Positions 34,939-46,401 of a stretch of 64,000 bases of DNA are shown one piece after another. Source of the DNA: Amyelois transitella (lineage: Eukaryota; Arthropoda; Insecta; Lepidoptera; Pyralidae). Made by a program: the position numbers and the translations under genes. The notes under the pieces are model-generated. The model ran no database searches and was not told the origin of the DNA. It saw only the letters and a list, made by a program, of their open reading frames with translations. The DNA is taken from NCBI RefSeq assembly GCF_032362555.1, contig NC_083505.1, forward strand, positions 6,377,501 to 6,441,500. Reading direction: 5' to 3'. Each line of letters starts with the position of its first letter. Positions within the stretch are counted from its first letter, which is position 1.

Positions 34939-37900
34939 ATGCCCGAAACGAGTAAGATGTTACGAAGAGAATATGTGGAAGCTTTTAGTTCTGTTAATGA
35001 ACGACCTGTGGATGATATTTCATTAGAATTCTTTTATAAACCACATACGCTATCGCTATTTGCTATTTCTATTGCGTCTGTCGTTTACACTGCATTTGTG
35101 AGGTATGGCTTCTGGACTTTAATTTGTTAAATTAAACGTTTACTTTTGCGGACTTCTGGCCAAAAGGTGTCTTGTATCGGCGTTTCCGGCGAAGGTCTCC
35201 TTCGCTACGAGACACTGCGACATCTAAATCCTTAAGTTAACATGCATAATTCATGCCTTTTTCCACTTGCCACTATATTTGAAAGAAAAAAGCTTTATTT
35301 GGCGCAAAAGGTAACATTACATTATTTCTGCATACTCCTTTCGCTTCATCCACATTCATAACTATTATGCAAGTTTAGCAGTTTATTTATGTACATACAT
35401 ACTAACATTAGTATGAAAGGTATGTATCTATTGGCCTTTAGTCCCTAAAAATAAATAAAAAAATGTGAAATAGGACCACTGCAAATTAATTAATTCGTGG
35501 ACAACATCAGAGATGGTGGAGAAAAAAAAAGAGAACTTTTTTTGTTCTTTGATTCTTTTGGGGAGTAGAAGTGAGAAAGCTAATATCCTTCTCAAATCTA
35601 TAACATAGTCAACCCTTGGCTTTAAATAAAGGGTGCCACTGGGAACCCACTTTCTTATTAATGTAAGCAGTATTTTAAATTGCAGATCTTTAAGTGATCT
35701 TTAAGTAAAAAAAACCCTTGGAATCATTATTTTATTTCAATGGATATTTTTTTATTATTGCAGAAATGAAAATAATGCGCAGGAAAATATTTGGTCTGGT
35801 ATTTGCTGTGTAGTGTTCTTTTTCCTCATTATATCTGTACTTACATTTCCAAATGGACCATTTACCAGACCACACCCTGCAGTATGGAGAATCGTATTTG
35901 GCCTGTCTGTTTTGTATCTACTGGCTTTAATATTTTTACTGTTTCAAAATTATTCAACCATATATGACATAATGTATTGGTATGATCCCAAGCTACGAAG
36001 CTTCCACATAGATATGGACAAGGTTTGTAAAATATTGACATATTAATTACATAGGGTTAAGTGTAGATAATCTGCTCAAGCAGAAACAATACTTTAGTCT
36101 TGACAATATCAATCAATCATTAATACATAAAGTAAAAAAAGTTTGCATGTATATTGAGTATATTATCAAAAAAATAATATATTATGATGAAGCAATAGTT
36201 ACCAAGTGTTTTTGTATGTTTATGTTTGTTTGTACATGCTAATCTCCGGAACTACTGAGTGGATTTGAATGAAATTTTTTTGTTGTATAGCTCTTATGCC
36301 TGGCCAACATATAGGGTATAATTTATTTTGGAATCTGGAACAGCTGATGTTGAACCCTAACAGCTCAGCTAAACTCTAAGAAATCTCTGTAATCTGCGAT
36401 TTCTCTAAGATGGCGTATGGCGCCACCGTACCATAATTTTTAAGCATTAAATAAAATGTAAAAAATTGTATAACTTAAACCTAATTATTTAGACCTAGGT
36501 ACAATTATTGCATTTTACGAGCGCTGCGGTCTTCTATCAGAACGCAACTTGCGATTATCATCGCGTTCGGTGCCGCCCGCGCCCGCTCCCTCAATCGCCT
36601 ATTATTGCTTATTTTATACCATGCCTGCCTTTTTTTTTTCATTTAACAATATAGATATGACAAACTGGCACTACCTTACACTTTCTTGTGTTTTGTAGGT
36701 ACTTAAAAACAATGCCTGCTCAGTATGTCTGGTATAAAAAAGAGTAGTGCCACTTAAATAAATATAGGTGTGTAGATAATATTTTTTCTTGTTTCAGGAA
36801 TATGCAGTAAATTGTTCTGATATTAGTCTAACTAGGATCTGGTCATATTTAGATGTGTTTGCCTGGGGTCATTTCTTAGGTTGGACATTTAAAGCTATTT
36901 TATTTAGGCATGCGGGTTTATTATGGGCAATTTCTATCATGTGGGAGATAACCGAGATTGCATTTGCTCACCTGCTTCCTAATTTCTTAGAATGTTGGTG
37001 GGATTCTATTATTTTAGATGTCCTTTTATGCAATGGTTTTGGTATTTGGTGTGGTCTTAAAATATGTAAAGCTTTAGAAATGAGGGAATACAAGTGGGTC
37101 AGCATAAGGTAATTATTTTTATTTTTATACTTTGTGGCGCATTGATTGTGAGCTTCTCTGTGACACAGTAGGTCCCAGGTTCGAATTTGTATTACCCCCT
37201 ATTTATTGTTTGTATGACCCCCCCCCCAAGTATTTTTTTTTTGCCGGAAGCCCCCCCTTTTTTATATGAATTTTTGAAAATCTTAAAAATTGCACTAAAC
37301 AAAACGCAATATTTTCGTTTTGTCATTATAACTGTGTTAATTTAGTATTACATAATTAGTTTGTCCATTAAACATGTACAATACATTAATTAATATATTT
37401 TAGCACCAAAAAAAATAGTCAAAAACTTTGCTTAAAAGTAAAAACAAAAAAGACACTAACTATGAACGGAACGCAATCCGCCATTTTGGTTATGTGCTAT
37501 TGTCATCTTATCTGCTGACTTTGAAAGTAGCTGTCGGTAAACGGACAGCGGGGGGTACAGGGGGCCCACCGACCCCCCGATACGCGGGGTCGGTAGGCCC
37601 CCGCATTGAAAAAAACAAATAGGTCACTAATCAAACTCGGTTCGGTTATGTTAGGTTAGGCTAGGCTGGTGTAAACCACCAAAGCGGAGCGTTCAAACTG
37701 AGTCAAAAAAATCTAGTATAGGTTAGGTTAGGTTTCACTTCCCTTCACCCCTTTCATCCCTTCTTACTTCCCCCCCCCCCCCCCCCTTGCCCATCTGGCG
37801 GTTAATGACCTTTAGCACACCTTTTATATGAAAACTTTAAAAATTCGTAAAAAAAAACTATAGGCTTCCGGCAAGGGGGGTCACGGGAGGGGGGATGTTA

Positions 37901-40884
37901 CCCCATCCCCCTCCCCTCTCCGGCGGTGGCCCGTTTCAAGAGCTTTACCCCAGAAGGAAGAAGTATCTTATAACACCAGTCATGAAATTACTTTGAGGCT
38001 ATCTCAATCTGTGTGATTTGTCCCATTTATATTATCAACATCAATAAAAGTGGGCTGCTCTTGTGGACAAACCGCTGAGGTGCCTTGCTAAAATAGGTGA
38101 TGCGCAGGGAAGCACCTGCATAGGTTGCAGCGGTCATCCAAGAATCTCTTTGTGTAAAAGTGATAATTCAGCTCATAATTCTGATTCAAATATCACTATT
38201 GTCGTAGCAATAACTCATCAGTGTTATTCATGTTCGTTTGCTGGAATACTAAGTGTTACTTTTGAAGAATAGTTTTTGTAGCCAAAAGTATTCTAAACAA
38301 CAGTCGATAAGAGACACTCAAATTCAATTGACTTTTGCAGGGACATTTCTTCAACAACTGGAAAAATTAAAAGAGCGATTCTCCAATTTACACCCGTTCA
38401 GTGGACGCCGGTACGGTGGCTTGATCCAACGTGTACTTATATGAGATTCTTTGCACTTGCGCAACTGGTTGTTTTTTGGCAAATATCAGAACTAAACACA
38501 TTTTTCTTGAAACACATATTCGAAATGCCTCCATCGCATCCTTTGGTTATAGCACGCCTCTGTCTTGTCGGGGTGATAGTTGCCCCTTCCGTAAGGTACG
38601 TAGGTATTTATTATAAAATTTAAAAATATTGCTTGGTTATTGATTTGAATGTAAGTTGGTACTTATATTAATTTATAGGTTTTGACGACCTGTTTGGTTC
38701 AGTTGTCGGATTCTCGATCTGAACATAAGGTCGCGGGATCGATCGATCAGGTCATGTCATAATGGAAAAATAACTTTTTTTATTAGACTGGGTCTTAGAT
38801 GTCCATCTATCCAAGTATTTATTACAAATTTATTGTGTCCTTTCGTCGAGTTAGTATCCCATAACAAGAGTCATGAGTAAATAATTTGTTGGGCCTAGCT
38901 TTATTTATCGCATATACATTTTAATTTACCTATTTGCCGGTAGCCGGTAGTTTAGATATGCATGCGTTAAGACTATGTACTATGTGTATAAGTACTAAGG
39001 CATGTTAATTATTTAGCTTTTTTTTTTGTTTTATAATGTTGCGATTTATGTTTGCAATTAGACTCTGTTTAAAGCGGTCGGATTGAATGGGAAATAAAAA
39101 GTTCCAATTGTCACCGTTGGGAACGAACGACATTATTTTATTCCACTCGTACCCAGTGGAGAAAACCGGGAGCAATCAGGGAACAATCTTCAAAATATTC
39201 TTTCTACATCTTTATCACACATTTTTCTCCTTTTAACCCTTTAATCGCCAAGAACGGATTAATCCGTCAAACATTTTCGGGCTCGAATCGCCAAGGACGG
39301 ATATTTACGTTCAAATACCACTACTCATTTAATCTGCCTTTTTGTTTGATAGATTCTGTATTATATAAAAATAGGTGTCATTATTAGATGATGAAGTAAT
39401 TAATTACTATTGATTACACTTAAGTTTCATAATTAGAAGACTTAAAATTAATGTCTAAAGTTAAAGAAATTACTGATAGTATTTATGGAAAAGTGTATTG
39501 ATGTCCAACGCCAAGGCCGGAATATTCCGTTAGTAGGGATGGGGCATAAACGATAATTGACTGACACAAAAACCCACAAAATTTAAACTACTACTGTTTA
39601 TATTTACTTATTTATTATAAAACAAATAGAGCAATTGTTACTCTAGAAATAAATGAGTTTATTACGTAATTCTTTTCAAAAAAATATTTTTTTATATGCT
39701 TTTGTTTCATTGTGTTATTAAGGTACCTACCAATATTGGAAATAAAATTACAATAAATTACAAAGTAACGCTTTCTATATATCTGTTACGATATTTACCT
39801 AAAATAGTAAGTTTTCGAACGAGACGCATGCCCCTTTTGAAAGAAATATCGATACCTATAGGTAGGTACTACTGAACATCTCTATTTGTTGTAGGTATTT
39901 ATTTGTCATTTTAATGTGCCTGGCGCTGGGGGCACGACAACTAATATTAAGTGTGGCGGTTAAAGGGTTAAAACTACTACTATCGTAGTTTTTGATCCTG
40001 GTCAGATCTGTAGTTGTAGTTTTTCCACAGGTTGACTTTATAAATCTTTACCAAAGCTTTGTATTCCTTACGTACCATCTTCAATATCACACATCTCATC
40101 TACCTACGTCTTATTCATCGTTCAATCTATTTATATACTTCCTACTTACAAGTACATCCCTTGTTTGTAATTTTCTACTTTCTCCCTTTTTAAAGTACTG
40201 TTATGCTCCCTTACCAACTGATGAGAACGCAATAAGAACAGGTGTAACGATGTTCAAATGTATAACCATTTGTAAATTTTTGGCATTTTAACTAAATTCT
40301 AAAGGTCGCTTGTGATTTACGAACATAACTGGCAGCTGCTGGTTACTGGTATTTATCTTGCAGTGTTCAAAGTTTCTATAACTGTTTATTTTGTGATACA
40401 CACAATAAATTTTTCTAGTGTACTAGTTTGTATGTGATGTTTAATAAATAGATACAAAAAATACCTCCTTTTTTAATCTACATAATTATGTCCATCAAGT
40501 AACAACCACTGCAATTTTTTTATTTTTTCGAATTTGGTTTGTGTTAATGATTTAATACTTTTACAGATGTTTTATAAGTTTAAATGAGTTTCGATGTAAT
40601 ATGATAAAAGACGTTACCTATTTTATTTCAGGCAGTATTATATCTATGTGACAGATCCAAAATGCAAAAGAGTTGGTACCCAGTGTTGGGTATATGGGGC
40701 CATAATGGTTACTGAATCTATGTTGTGTATAAAAAACAGGAAAGAACTATTTGAGCAAACTCAAGTATGGAATGTCATGGTTTGGCTTATCATTCAAATG
40801 TTAGTGTCAATTGGCTGTGTGTATGGAGTTGTGCTCTATCACAGGTATTTTGAGGTGGGCATATTTTGTTATTTATTTCTTTAA
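34939..40884 (+). CDS. PTDSS: Phosphatidylserine synthase (PTDSS1/2 family), five exons
   Basis: Exons 34939-35102, 35764-36022, 36798-37108, 38341-38595, 40632-40884; total 1,242 nt, 413 residues, all GT-AG with matching phases. Motifs in order: [91 protein letters not shown] and [15 protein letters not shown], which are hallmarks of metazoan PSS enzymes. Several hydrophobic segments make it a multipass ER membrane protein. Family role: exchanges serine for the choline or ethanolamine head group of membrane phospholipid. The start is the first ATG and aligns with the family N-terminus. The last residues after YHRYFE read into a GTGGGC that could be a donor, so another C-terminal exon is possible. 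Confidence 0.93.
36023..36797. other. PTDSS intron 2, repeat-derived
   Basis: About 36225-36400 carries phrases of lepidopteran non-autonomous repeats (AATCTCCGGAACTACTGAGT, GGCCAACATATAGGGTA). The rest is AT-rich, with one GC-rich spot near 36520-36595. No coding evidence. Confidence 0.35.
37128..38037 (+). mobile_element. tRNA-derived SINE split by a poly-C inverted-repeat element
   Basis: A tRNA-like head (GTGGCGCATTGATTGTGAGC, then AGGTCCCAGGTTCGAA) at 37128-37190 and a tail at 37971-38037 (GAGGCTATCTCAATCTGTG) match the SINE at 10653. Between them is the element at 37217-37885. Confidence 0.45.
37217..37885. mobile_element. Inverted-repeat element with poly-C ends and GC hairpin
   Basis: The left end (GACCCCCCCCCC, then TTGCCGGAAGCC at about 37241-37252) is mirrored by GGCTTCCGGCAAGGGGGGTC at 37863-37882. 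Inside are a strong hairpin at about 37559-37604 (GGGGGCCCACCGACCCC pairing with GGGGTCGGTAGGCCCCC), TTAGG-like GGTTAGGTTAGG clusters and a C run at 37771-37786. No ORF of note. Confidence 0.5.
38683..38905 (+). mobile_element. tRNA-derived SINE
   Basis: The head GACGACCTGTTTGGTTCAGT followed by a body with GGGTCTTAGATGTCCATCTA and GAGTTAGTATCCCATAACA matches the 10653 family. The B box is degraded. It lies in PTDSS intron 4. Confidence 0.5.
39237..39967. mobile_element. piggyBac-like MITE, 731 bp
   Basis: TTAA flanks both ends (39233-39236, 39968-39971). The TIRs are CCCTTTAATCGCCA (left) and, reversed, CCCTTTAACCGCCA (right). Subterminal CGCCAAG.ACGGAT motifs occur near 39247 and 39291, and a variant near 39510. 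No transposase frame. It lies in PTDSS intron 4. Confidence 0.75.
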
Positions 40885-41777
40885 AGTTATTTTTTATTTA
40901 TTTACTTAAACTTTATTCACGTAAAATGTACAACACATAGACTTAATGCCACAAGAATTTTTTTCTGTTATTTTAATATTTACTTATGGCTTTATACAGT
41001 TCAATATGGTATGTTGGTTTTTGGTGACTTAAAGCCTCTGAAAGGGAGTACTAAACATACTTGACCAAATTTATTTATTCTGTACAAGCTTCCGCTTATT
41101 AGTTATCGCGGCACTGTCCCCGTGAAAGTGCCCCGTGTCCTTTTCAGTACTCCTTATTTATTAAATACATGCAAAATTTCATTGACATTAACATTTTAAT
41201 AAACGCAACGTTTTTTCCAGTCAAAAGATGCCTTTGCTGAAAGTCCAAAAAAAAGCAACTGAAATTTTGGTCAAAATTAGGCAGTATATATATCTCAAGA
41301 CAACTCGAGATAGGTCATAAAGCCTAAAACGCTCAAATAAGGTTAGTATTAACTTTGTATACATACATACACACATACATACGGTCACGTCTATATCCCG
41401 TGGGATAGACAGAGCCAACACTTTTGAAAAGACTGATAGGCCACGTTCAGCTATTTGGCTTAATCATAGAATTTGTATTGTTATCAAAAATAAAAAAATA
41501 CTTAGATAAAACAAGGTAGAAATTCTAGCTTTATCTAAATGAAATACATACGTATAACTCGTTTTTCCTTTAACCGATTTTGACGAAACAAAGTTTTGAC
41601 AACGCTCCTAATTATATGTAAATCACCTGTGAAAAACCGTAGTGAAAAAAGTAGTTACGAAGTTATAACTTAGGTACCAGACCAACCGACAGGTTGCAAA
41701 CCCGTCGCCTGAAAGAAAAATCCCAAGTTTATAAGCATATCCCTTAGTGACATTCATGTAAAAGAGATGGAGTGGTA

Positions 41778-43110
41778 GGGGAGCGAGGGGCTAGATGTAA
41801 CAGGGGTAAGTAGTAACATGGATTTTTTACCTACATAATGGAAGAATATACTCTTGATTTCCAACTTTACCTCCTATTTAATACCCATTCTATCATAAAA
41901 GTGCAATCAGTATCCCACCAGACGGCGCAGGAAGCGGTGCTGTGCAGGCGCTCCGATGAAGCCAGGTAATGGATTTTTTTTTGTTTGCACAATATTGATT
42001 ATCTTAGACATACAATTGTTTAGCAGTTGTTGATTTATACAGATACATTTATCATTTGTTTAGTGTGATCATAGTAATTGTATTTATATTTCAAGTAAGC
42101 GCCAATTTTTTAAATAGATTTTATTTCAAAAAACCTTGCCGTGGGGTATGTTGTAACACTTTTACGGGGCAAGTTGTAACAAGTTATTATTTTCATGTTT
42201 TGAATACTTTTTGTTGAACTTCATTGGTTCTATCTATTTCAGAATGAGAAACAACAAAAGAAAAACTGAAGGTGCTTCCCAAAGCCATGAATTGGCTTCT
42301 GCTGTAGTATTGAAAAATAAAACCAGTGTACGAAAAGCTGCAAAACGTTTAAATTTATGTCATGTATCGCTATATAGATATGTGAAAAAGAAGAAGAGTA
42401 ACCAATCTTTATCAGTCGGCTAGTCAAACCCAGATTGGTTTTAAAGAGGAAGAAGAAGCTAAAATAGCTGAGTACTTGCTTACATGTTCTCCCCATCTAA
42501 AATAAGACCATAGATTCCATATTTTACCTACGTCAATCAAAAGGTTGATTACTTACTTAAGAAAGAACATGTTTTTGTAATTTTTTTAATATTTTCTATT
42601 AGATTAAGAATAAAGCTAAGCAGTTTAAGTTTGTTATAACATGCCGAAGATTTATAATGCTAAATACGATAAATGAATCAAAATTCAGATTACTGAAGTA
42701 GTTAAGATTATTATGGCTGTAGTAAGAAATCATGTTTGAAATATTTTTCTGTTGAAATAATAATTTAACTTAAAAGTCTGAACCAAATAGGTTTAGAGAA
42801 GTGTGGGTTATGTTTTTATGCCAAATAAATCGTTATAAAATATGAAACTAGTTTTTAATTCCTAACGTTACAATTTACCCCAAGCCTTGTTACAACTAGC
42901 CCCTATCGCGGGGTAAGTTGTAACACTCGTCAGTTTTTTTTTAAAGCCGTTTCTACAAGAAGTCTTTACAGGATTGATCAAAATTTTATTTGGAATCATT
43001 AGTTGAATAGTTTTTCATTAGAATAGTACTGTTAGATTTCCTAAATACCAAACAAGTAAGCGTTTATAGCCAAGAAACAAAAAAATGTTACAACTAGCCC
43101 CCCGCTCCCC
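41778..43110 (+). mobile_element. pogo-like element, 1.33 kb, TA target duplication
   Basis: TIRs GGGGAGCGAGGGGCTAGATG (left) and, reversed, GGGGAGCGGGGGGCTAGTTG (right), each followed by TAACA and flanked by TA (41776-41777, 43111-43112). Subterminal GGGGCAAGTTGTAACA-like motifs repeat near 42145-42185 and 42885-42930. It is inserted in a SINE, whose sequence resumes across it. Confidence 0.8.
42244..42423 (+). pseudogene. pogo-like transposase N-terminus (psq/CENP-B HTH)
   Basis: 60 residues: MRNNKRKTEG, then VRKAAKRLNLCHVSLYRYVK, a pipsqueak/CENP-B type helix-turn-helix. After the stop at 42423 another frame gives QTQIGFKEEEEAKIAEYLLT, the usual continuation (CENP-B DNA-binding region), so a frameshift split it. 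The DDE domain is absent. The element would need a transposase from elsewhere. Confidence 0.75.
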
Positions 43111-43159
43111 TACTATATTTTTTTCTGTTGGTGCCGGGATCCACACGTCACTTACATAT

Positions 43160-44066
43160 AATCACGTCCATATCCCTTGCTGTTTACGACATCCATGGGG
43201 CCATGGGAAAGAGATGGAGTGGAATCACAAAGTGCCGGAAACCTTGAGGAGTCCTTTTTAATATTCAATTTCTTTGGTTGCAGGTGTTAAGAAACTAAAA
43301 TTGTAAAGCTAGAATATCTCAAATAAAGCTAGTTTTGGGCCATCCAAGACTTTATGATATTATTGTATTGATGAATTATACCACCAGATAATAAGTATTA
43401 GGTTTTTTTACCACATGGCTAGGACATATCATGTGTCGCCATGGTAAAAATATTTACCCATTTAAATGAAACTCCTATTAATACCATTATTATCCTAACA
43501 TGTTCGTCTGGTTTTAAATTTTTATCTAGATAGCTAAATAACGTAAAACGTATTAAAATACGTTATCTTCAACCACATAATTTTAAAAGCTGTGTTCAAA
43601 GTTATGTGCTTCTGAGACTCCTACTTAATAAGACGTTTTGCCACGATAGATAATCGTAATACGAGTATACATAGTTTGAGGCGAACGAAGAATTAACCGC
43701 TAGTGTTAAAGTATTTATTTAGAATAAAGTTTCATTCCATTCTACCTTTCTTTTTTTTTTCTACACCTAATCCCAACGTACGTTGGTACGCAATGCATGC
43801 GCTCTTGCCAAACCGTCGAAACACGACGAATTACACTATCCGCCATGAGTCAAGAAAACAATGGCGTCGATTGCGCATGTTTTATCGCAGAGAAAAATAA
43901 AGTATTTTTTTTTTTGTGATTTTATTCGATATCCAGAAGAGGTTTATCAGCCTCTTTGCAGTTCTGGGGCCACGGTTCCTCAGGCATAACACATAGCCTG
44001 GCGATCTTTTTAAGGTGGTTGAGCCCGAATTATTGCTTTCGCTAGAGATTTATTTGTTCAGCGGCT
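43160..44066. other. Intergenic stretch left of the piggyBac-like element
   Basis: A second SINE scrap (about 43185-43225, CATGGGAAAGAGATGGAGTG) and AT-rich sequence. The unique-looking stretch at 43930-44066 flanks the TTAA and resumes right of the element. No gene supported. Confidence 0.35.
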
Positions 44067-44070
44067 TTAA

Positions 44071-45279
44071 CTCTTTCCATGCGGCTGGCGTAATATCACG
44101 TATAACTAAAAACCGTTGGCGACACGGTGGGCGTATTATTGCGTCCAAGAGAAATCCTTGTGTTAAATGATTAGACCAATGTGACAGTTGGTTCCCCTGT
44201 ACTGTAGTTATAAACTCAACAACCTTACGTGAAACGGTAGAAAAATACTTACTTATTATTATGTAGGTACGAGTGCATGGTTTACGCCGATAGTGTTGAA
44301 GCTTTTTATATTATATTCTCATAAGACTAATAAATGGAGAATAATATGAATGGTAAGTTTATTATTTATAATTCTTAATAATGTGTTTTACCTCGAATCC
44401 TTTTGTTTTCGATAATATTTTTAAAGATAAATCTTCAGATGAGACTCAAATTGACGAGCATGAACCATATTCGCAACCAAATTTTATCGACGATAATGAG
44501 ATGTCGCAAAGTATTTTATCTAGAAAACGAGGAAGAAACAATGAAATTTCTCCCGAAACTATTGACGAGGTCAAAGAATCTCAAGTATTTAATTCAAGTA
44601 TACCGCAACGAATTTTACAAAATAAAGTGAAATGTTATGATGACTCTCCAAATCCGATAACTCCATGCCCAATACAAACACTATACAATGTACAAGATAT
44701 GTCAACTAGCCAGCCAGTCTCATAAATTAAATTTTAAGCTACCCTCGTTACATTTTATTATTACAATAGATTTTTTTTTAAAGGCATGATAATATAATAT
44801 TATAAAAATGTTAAATGAGTATGTAAAAACTAAGTGTTAATTTGCTTATATGCTTGCTCGTACCCAGTTGCCCAAAAAATTATTATGATTAATAAAAATT
44901 TGATTTCAATATAGGTACTACATAATCCAGTATTTTATAAAAATATATTTGCAAGAAATTTTATATATTTGATTTTTTTTTTGTATTTTTGCAGCAATTG
45001 TTCATTATTCTTAATCATAATTCAATTTTGCTCATTTCTGCTTATAATGACGTTATTGTTTCAAGGTATGGCAACACCAAAATTGTCTATATAATTTTGA
45101 AAACGAAATAATACACCAACCGCGTCTAGCTAAAATTACAGGGCGCAATAATACGCCTTCCGTACAGTAGAACCATTTTTGTTAGGACGTGATATATCGC
45201 CCATCGTTTTATAGAAGGGCCCAAATACAAAGCCGTACAGAGACGGCGAAATTGAAATAATGCTTCCGCATGGAAAGGG
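44071..45279 (+). mobile_element. piggyBac-like element, internally deleted, TTAA flanks
   Basis: TTAA at 44067-44070 and 45280-45283. The TIRs read CTCTTTCCATGCGG (left) and, reversed, CCCTTTCCATGCGG (right). It contains a 114-codon frame at 44381-44725 and a short ATG exon at about 44334 with a possible donor. No piggyBac catalytic core is present. Confidence 0.75.
44381..44725 (+). CDS. Acidic N-terminal fragment, possibly of a piggyBac-type transposase
   Basis: 114 residues with a charged, low-complexity start (DKSSDETQIDEHEPYSQP) and a basic patch (LSRKRGRNNEIS), ending in a stop at 44725. I see no catalytic motif. The assignment rests on its place between piggyBac-like ends and on the acidic N-termini usual in that family. 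The upstream MENNMN at 44334 could be joined by splicing. It may not be translated. Confidence 0.35.
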   Translation: MCFTSNPFVFDNIFKDKSSDETQIDEHEPYSQPNFIDDNEMSQSILSRKRGRNNEISPETIDEVKESQVFNSSIPQRILQNKVKCYDDSPNPITPCPIQTLYNVQDMSTSQPVS

Positions 45280-45333
45280 TTAAGAGATGGTTCCTTCCAT
45301 TTGAAACTGTACCGTTGGCAAGAAGCTAAGGGT

Positions 45334-45383
45334 TACTACAATAGAAATCTGAAAATAATTATTTTCAGATTTCTATTGTAGTA
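45334..45383. repeat. Perfect 50-bp palindrome
   Basis: The arms 45334-45358 and 45359-45383 are exact reverse complements (25 bp each, no loop), starting TACTACAATAGAAATCTG. A further partial copy, TTCAGATTTCTATTGT, lies at about 45610-45625. Confidence 0.95.
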
Positions 45384-46078
45384 CATACAATTATAATTGT
45401 ATGTGTGTTTGTGTTTGTCGTTCTTTCACGTCAATTGACAATAGATCCAACTGTCTCGACGGCGCTGAAAGACTAGCACTTGGCACACTGAAAGTTCGCA
45501 CGATTGTGCTTATTCCCTTATTCATCTAAGAAAGAAAACACAACCACAAACGACAACCATGGAAAGGGGATGAGGGGATATTCTAGTGTCTAACGGTCAT
45601 ATATTATTCAGATTTCTATTGTTGCGGATACGACGCAGGCGCGGATGATATTTTAAGGTTTAGAGAAACAATAACAATATTTAAATTTTATTTCAACCAA
45701 AAATTGCATTATTAAATTACCCCCGGTAACTTTCTTTCCAGGACATTATATATTTGTGTTGGCAAACTTTTAAATAGGCTATTTGACTGTAATAAAAATA
45801 TACATTTCTTTTATGTCATCAGTCTTAATATTATTTTTTAGAGCGATTTGTAATAAGCGAGATAAAAATATTGCATTATTTTAACAAAATCCGTCTCCGA
45901 AAATTAGGGTTTTTTTTATGCAGCTGTCACGTGACTAAAAACGACCGTGATTGGCTATTTCTATTATGACGTTAATTACGCATAAACAGACTGTGGATCG
46001 CACCGTTCCTTGGTGTTCGCTATTATTTTTCAAGATTTTATAAGTGTTTTATCGCTCAGATAACATAGGTATTTAATA

Positions 46079-46186
46079 ATGGAAACCAATTTCGAGAAAG
46101 CTGACAGTCGAAACCTACCAAAAGTGGACGCAATAATGGTTGGCGTCTACTTCAAAGACAATCCAGATTTTTATGCTGCCGATTAA
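46079..46186 (+). pseudogene. Truncated 5' exon, MVG-type element protein
   Basis: 35 residues: METNFEKADSRNLPKVDA then IMVGVYFKDNPDFYAAD, then stop. The segment resembles the start of insect repeat-encoded proteins with SWIM-type and YqaJ-type nuclease domains as I recall them; this is unverified. The matching piece at 31568 continues into AEFRNVKTF and a splice donor. Truncated by the element's internal deletion. Confidence 0.5.
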
Positions 46187-46213
46187 TAAGAACTTATCAT
46201 CGTAAATACTCAC

Positions 46214-46401
46214 ATCAAAGTGGTCTTCACAAAAATGAGGACGTGTTTTGGTGATATATCATCATCAGCATTACGCCGAGCAAGCTGAAACCACTTCTTG
46301 CGAATATTCAAATCCATCGGCACAGAAAAAAACAGTTTCGTAGGAGTTTTTATTGTTGTATTAGTGCATTGAGGTACTGCACAACATTTATAGAAACTCA
46401 T
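46214..46401 (-). pseudogene. THAP-domain first exon, copy 1, frameshifted
   Basis: MSFYKCCAVPQCTNTTIKT, then LFFSVPMDLNIRKKWFQLAR. The expected FCEDHFD is present in another frame next to GTGAGT, so one base is missing near 46230. C-x4-C, the W and the final C-x2-H fit a THAP zinc finger (DNA binding). It parallels the copy at 47839-48030. Confidence 0.7.

Larger units (their letters stand above)
41387..43160 (-). mobile_element. Lepidopteran SINE (minus) interrupted by two insertions
   Basis: Tail at 41387-41465 (GTCACGTCTATATCCCGTGG), body from about 41695 (AAATCCCAAGTTTATAAGCA) to AGAGATGGAGTGG at 41776, and head resuming at 43113 up to GGTGCCGGGATCCACACG. About 41470-41690 is unidentified AT-rich sequence and 41778-43110 is a pogo-like element. 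Confidence 0.65.

Noticed and set aside
37630..37735. Telomeric TTAGG array
   Set aside because: Only two or three units in each cluster within an interspersed element; too short for telomeric sequence.
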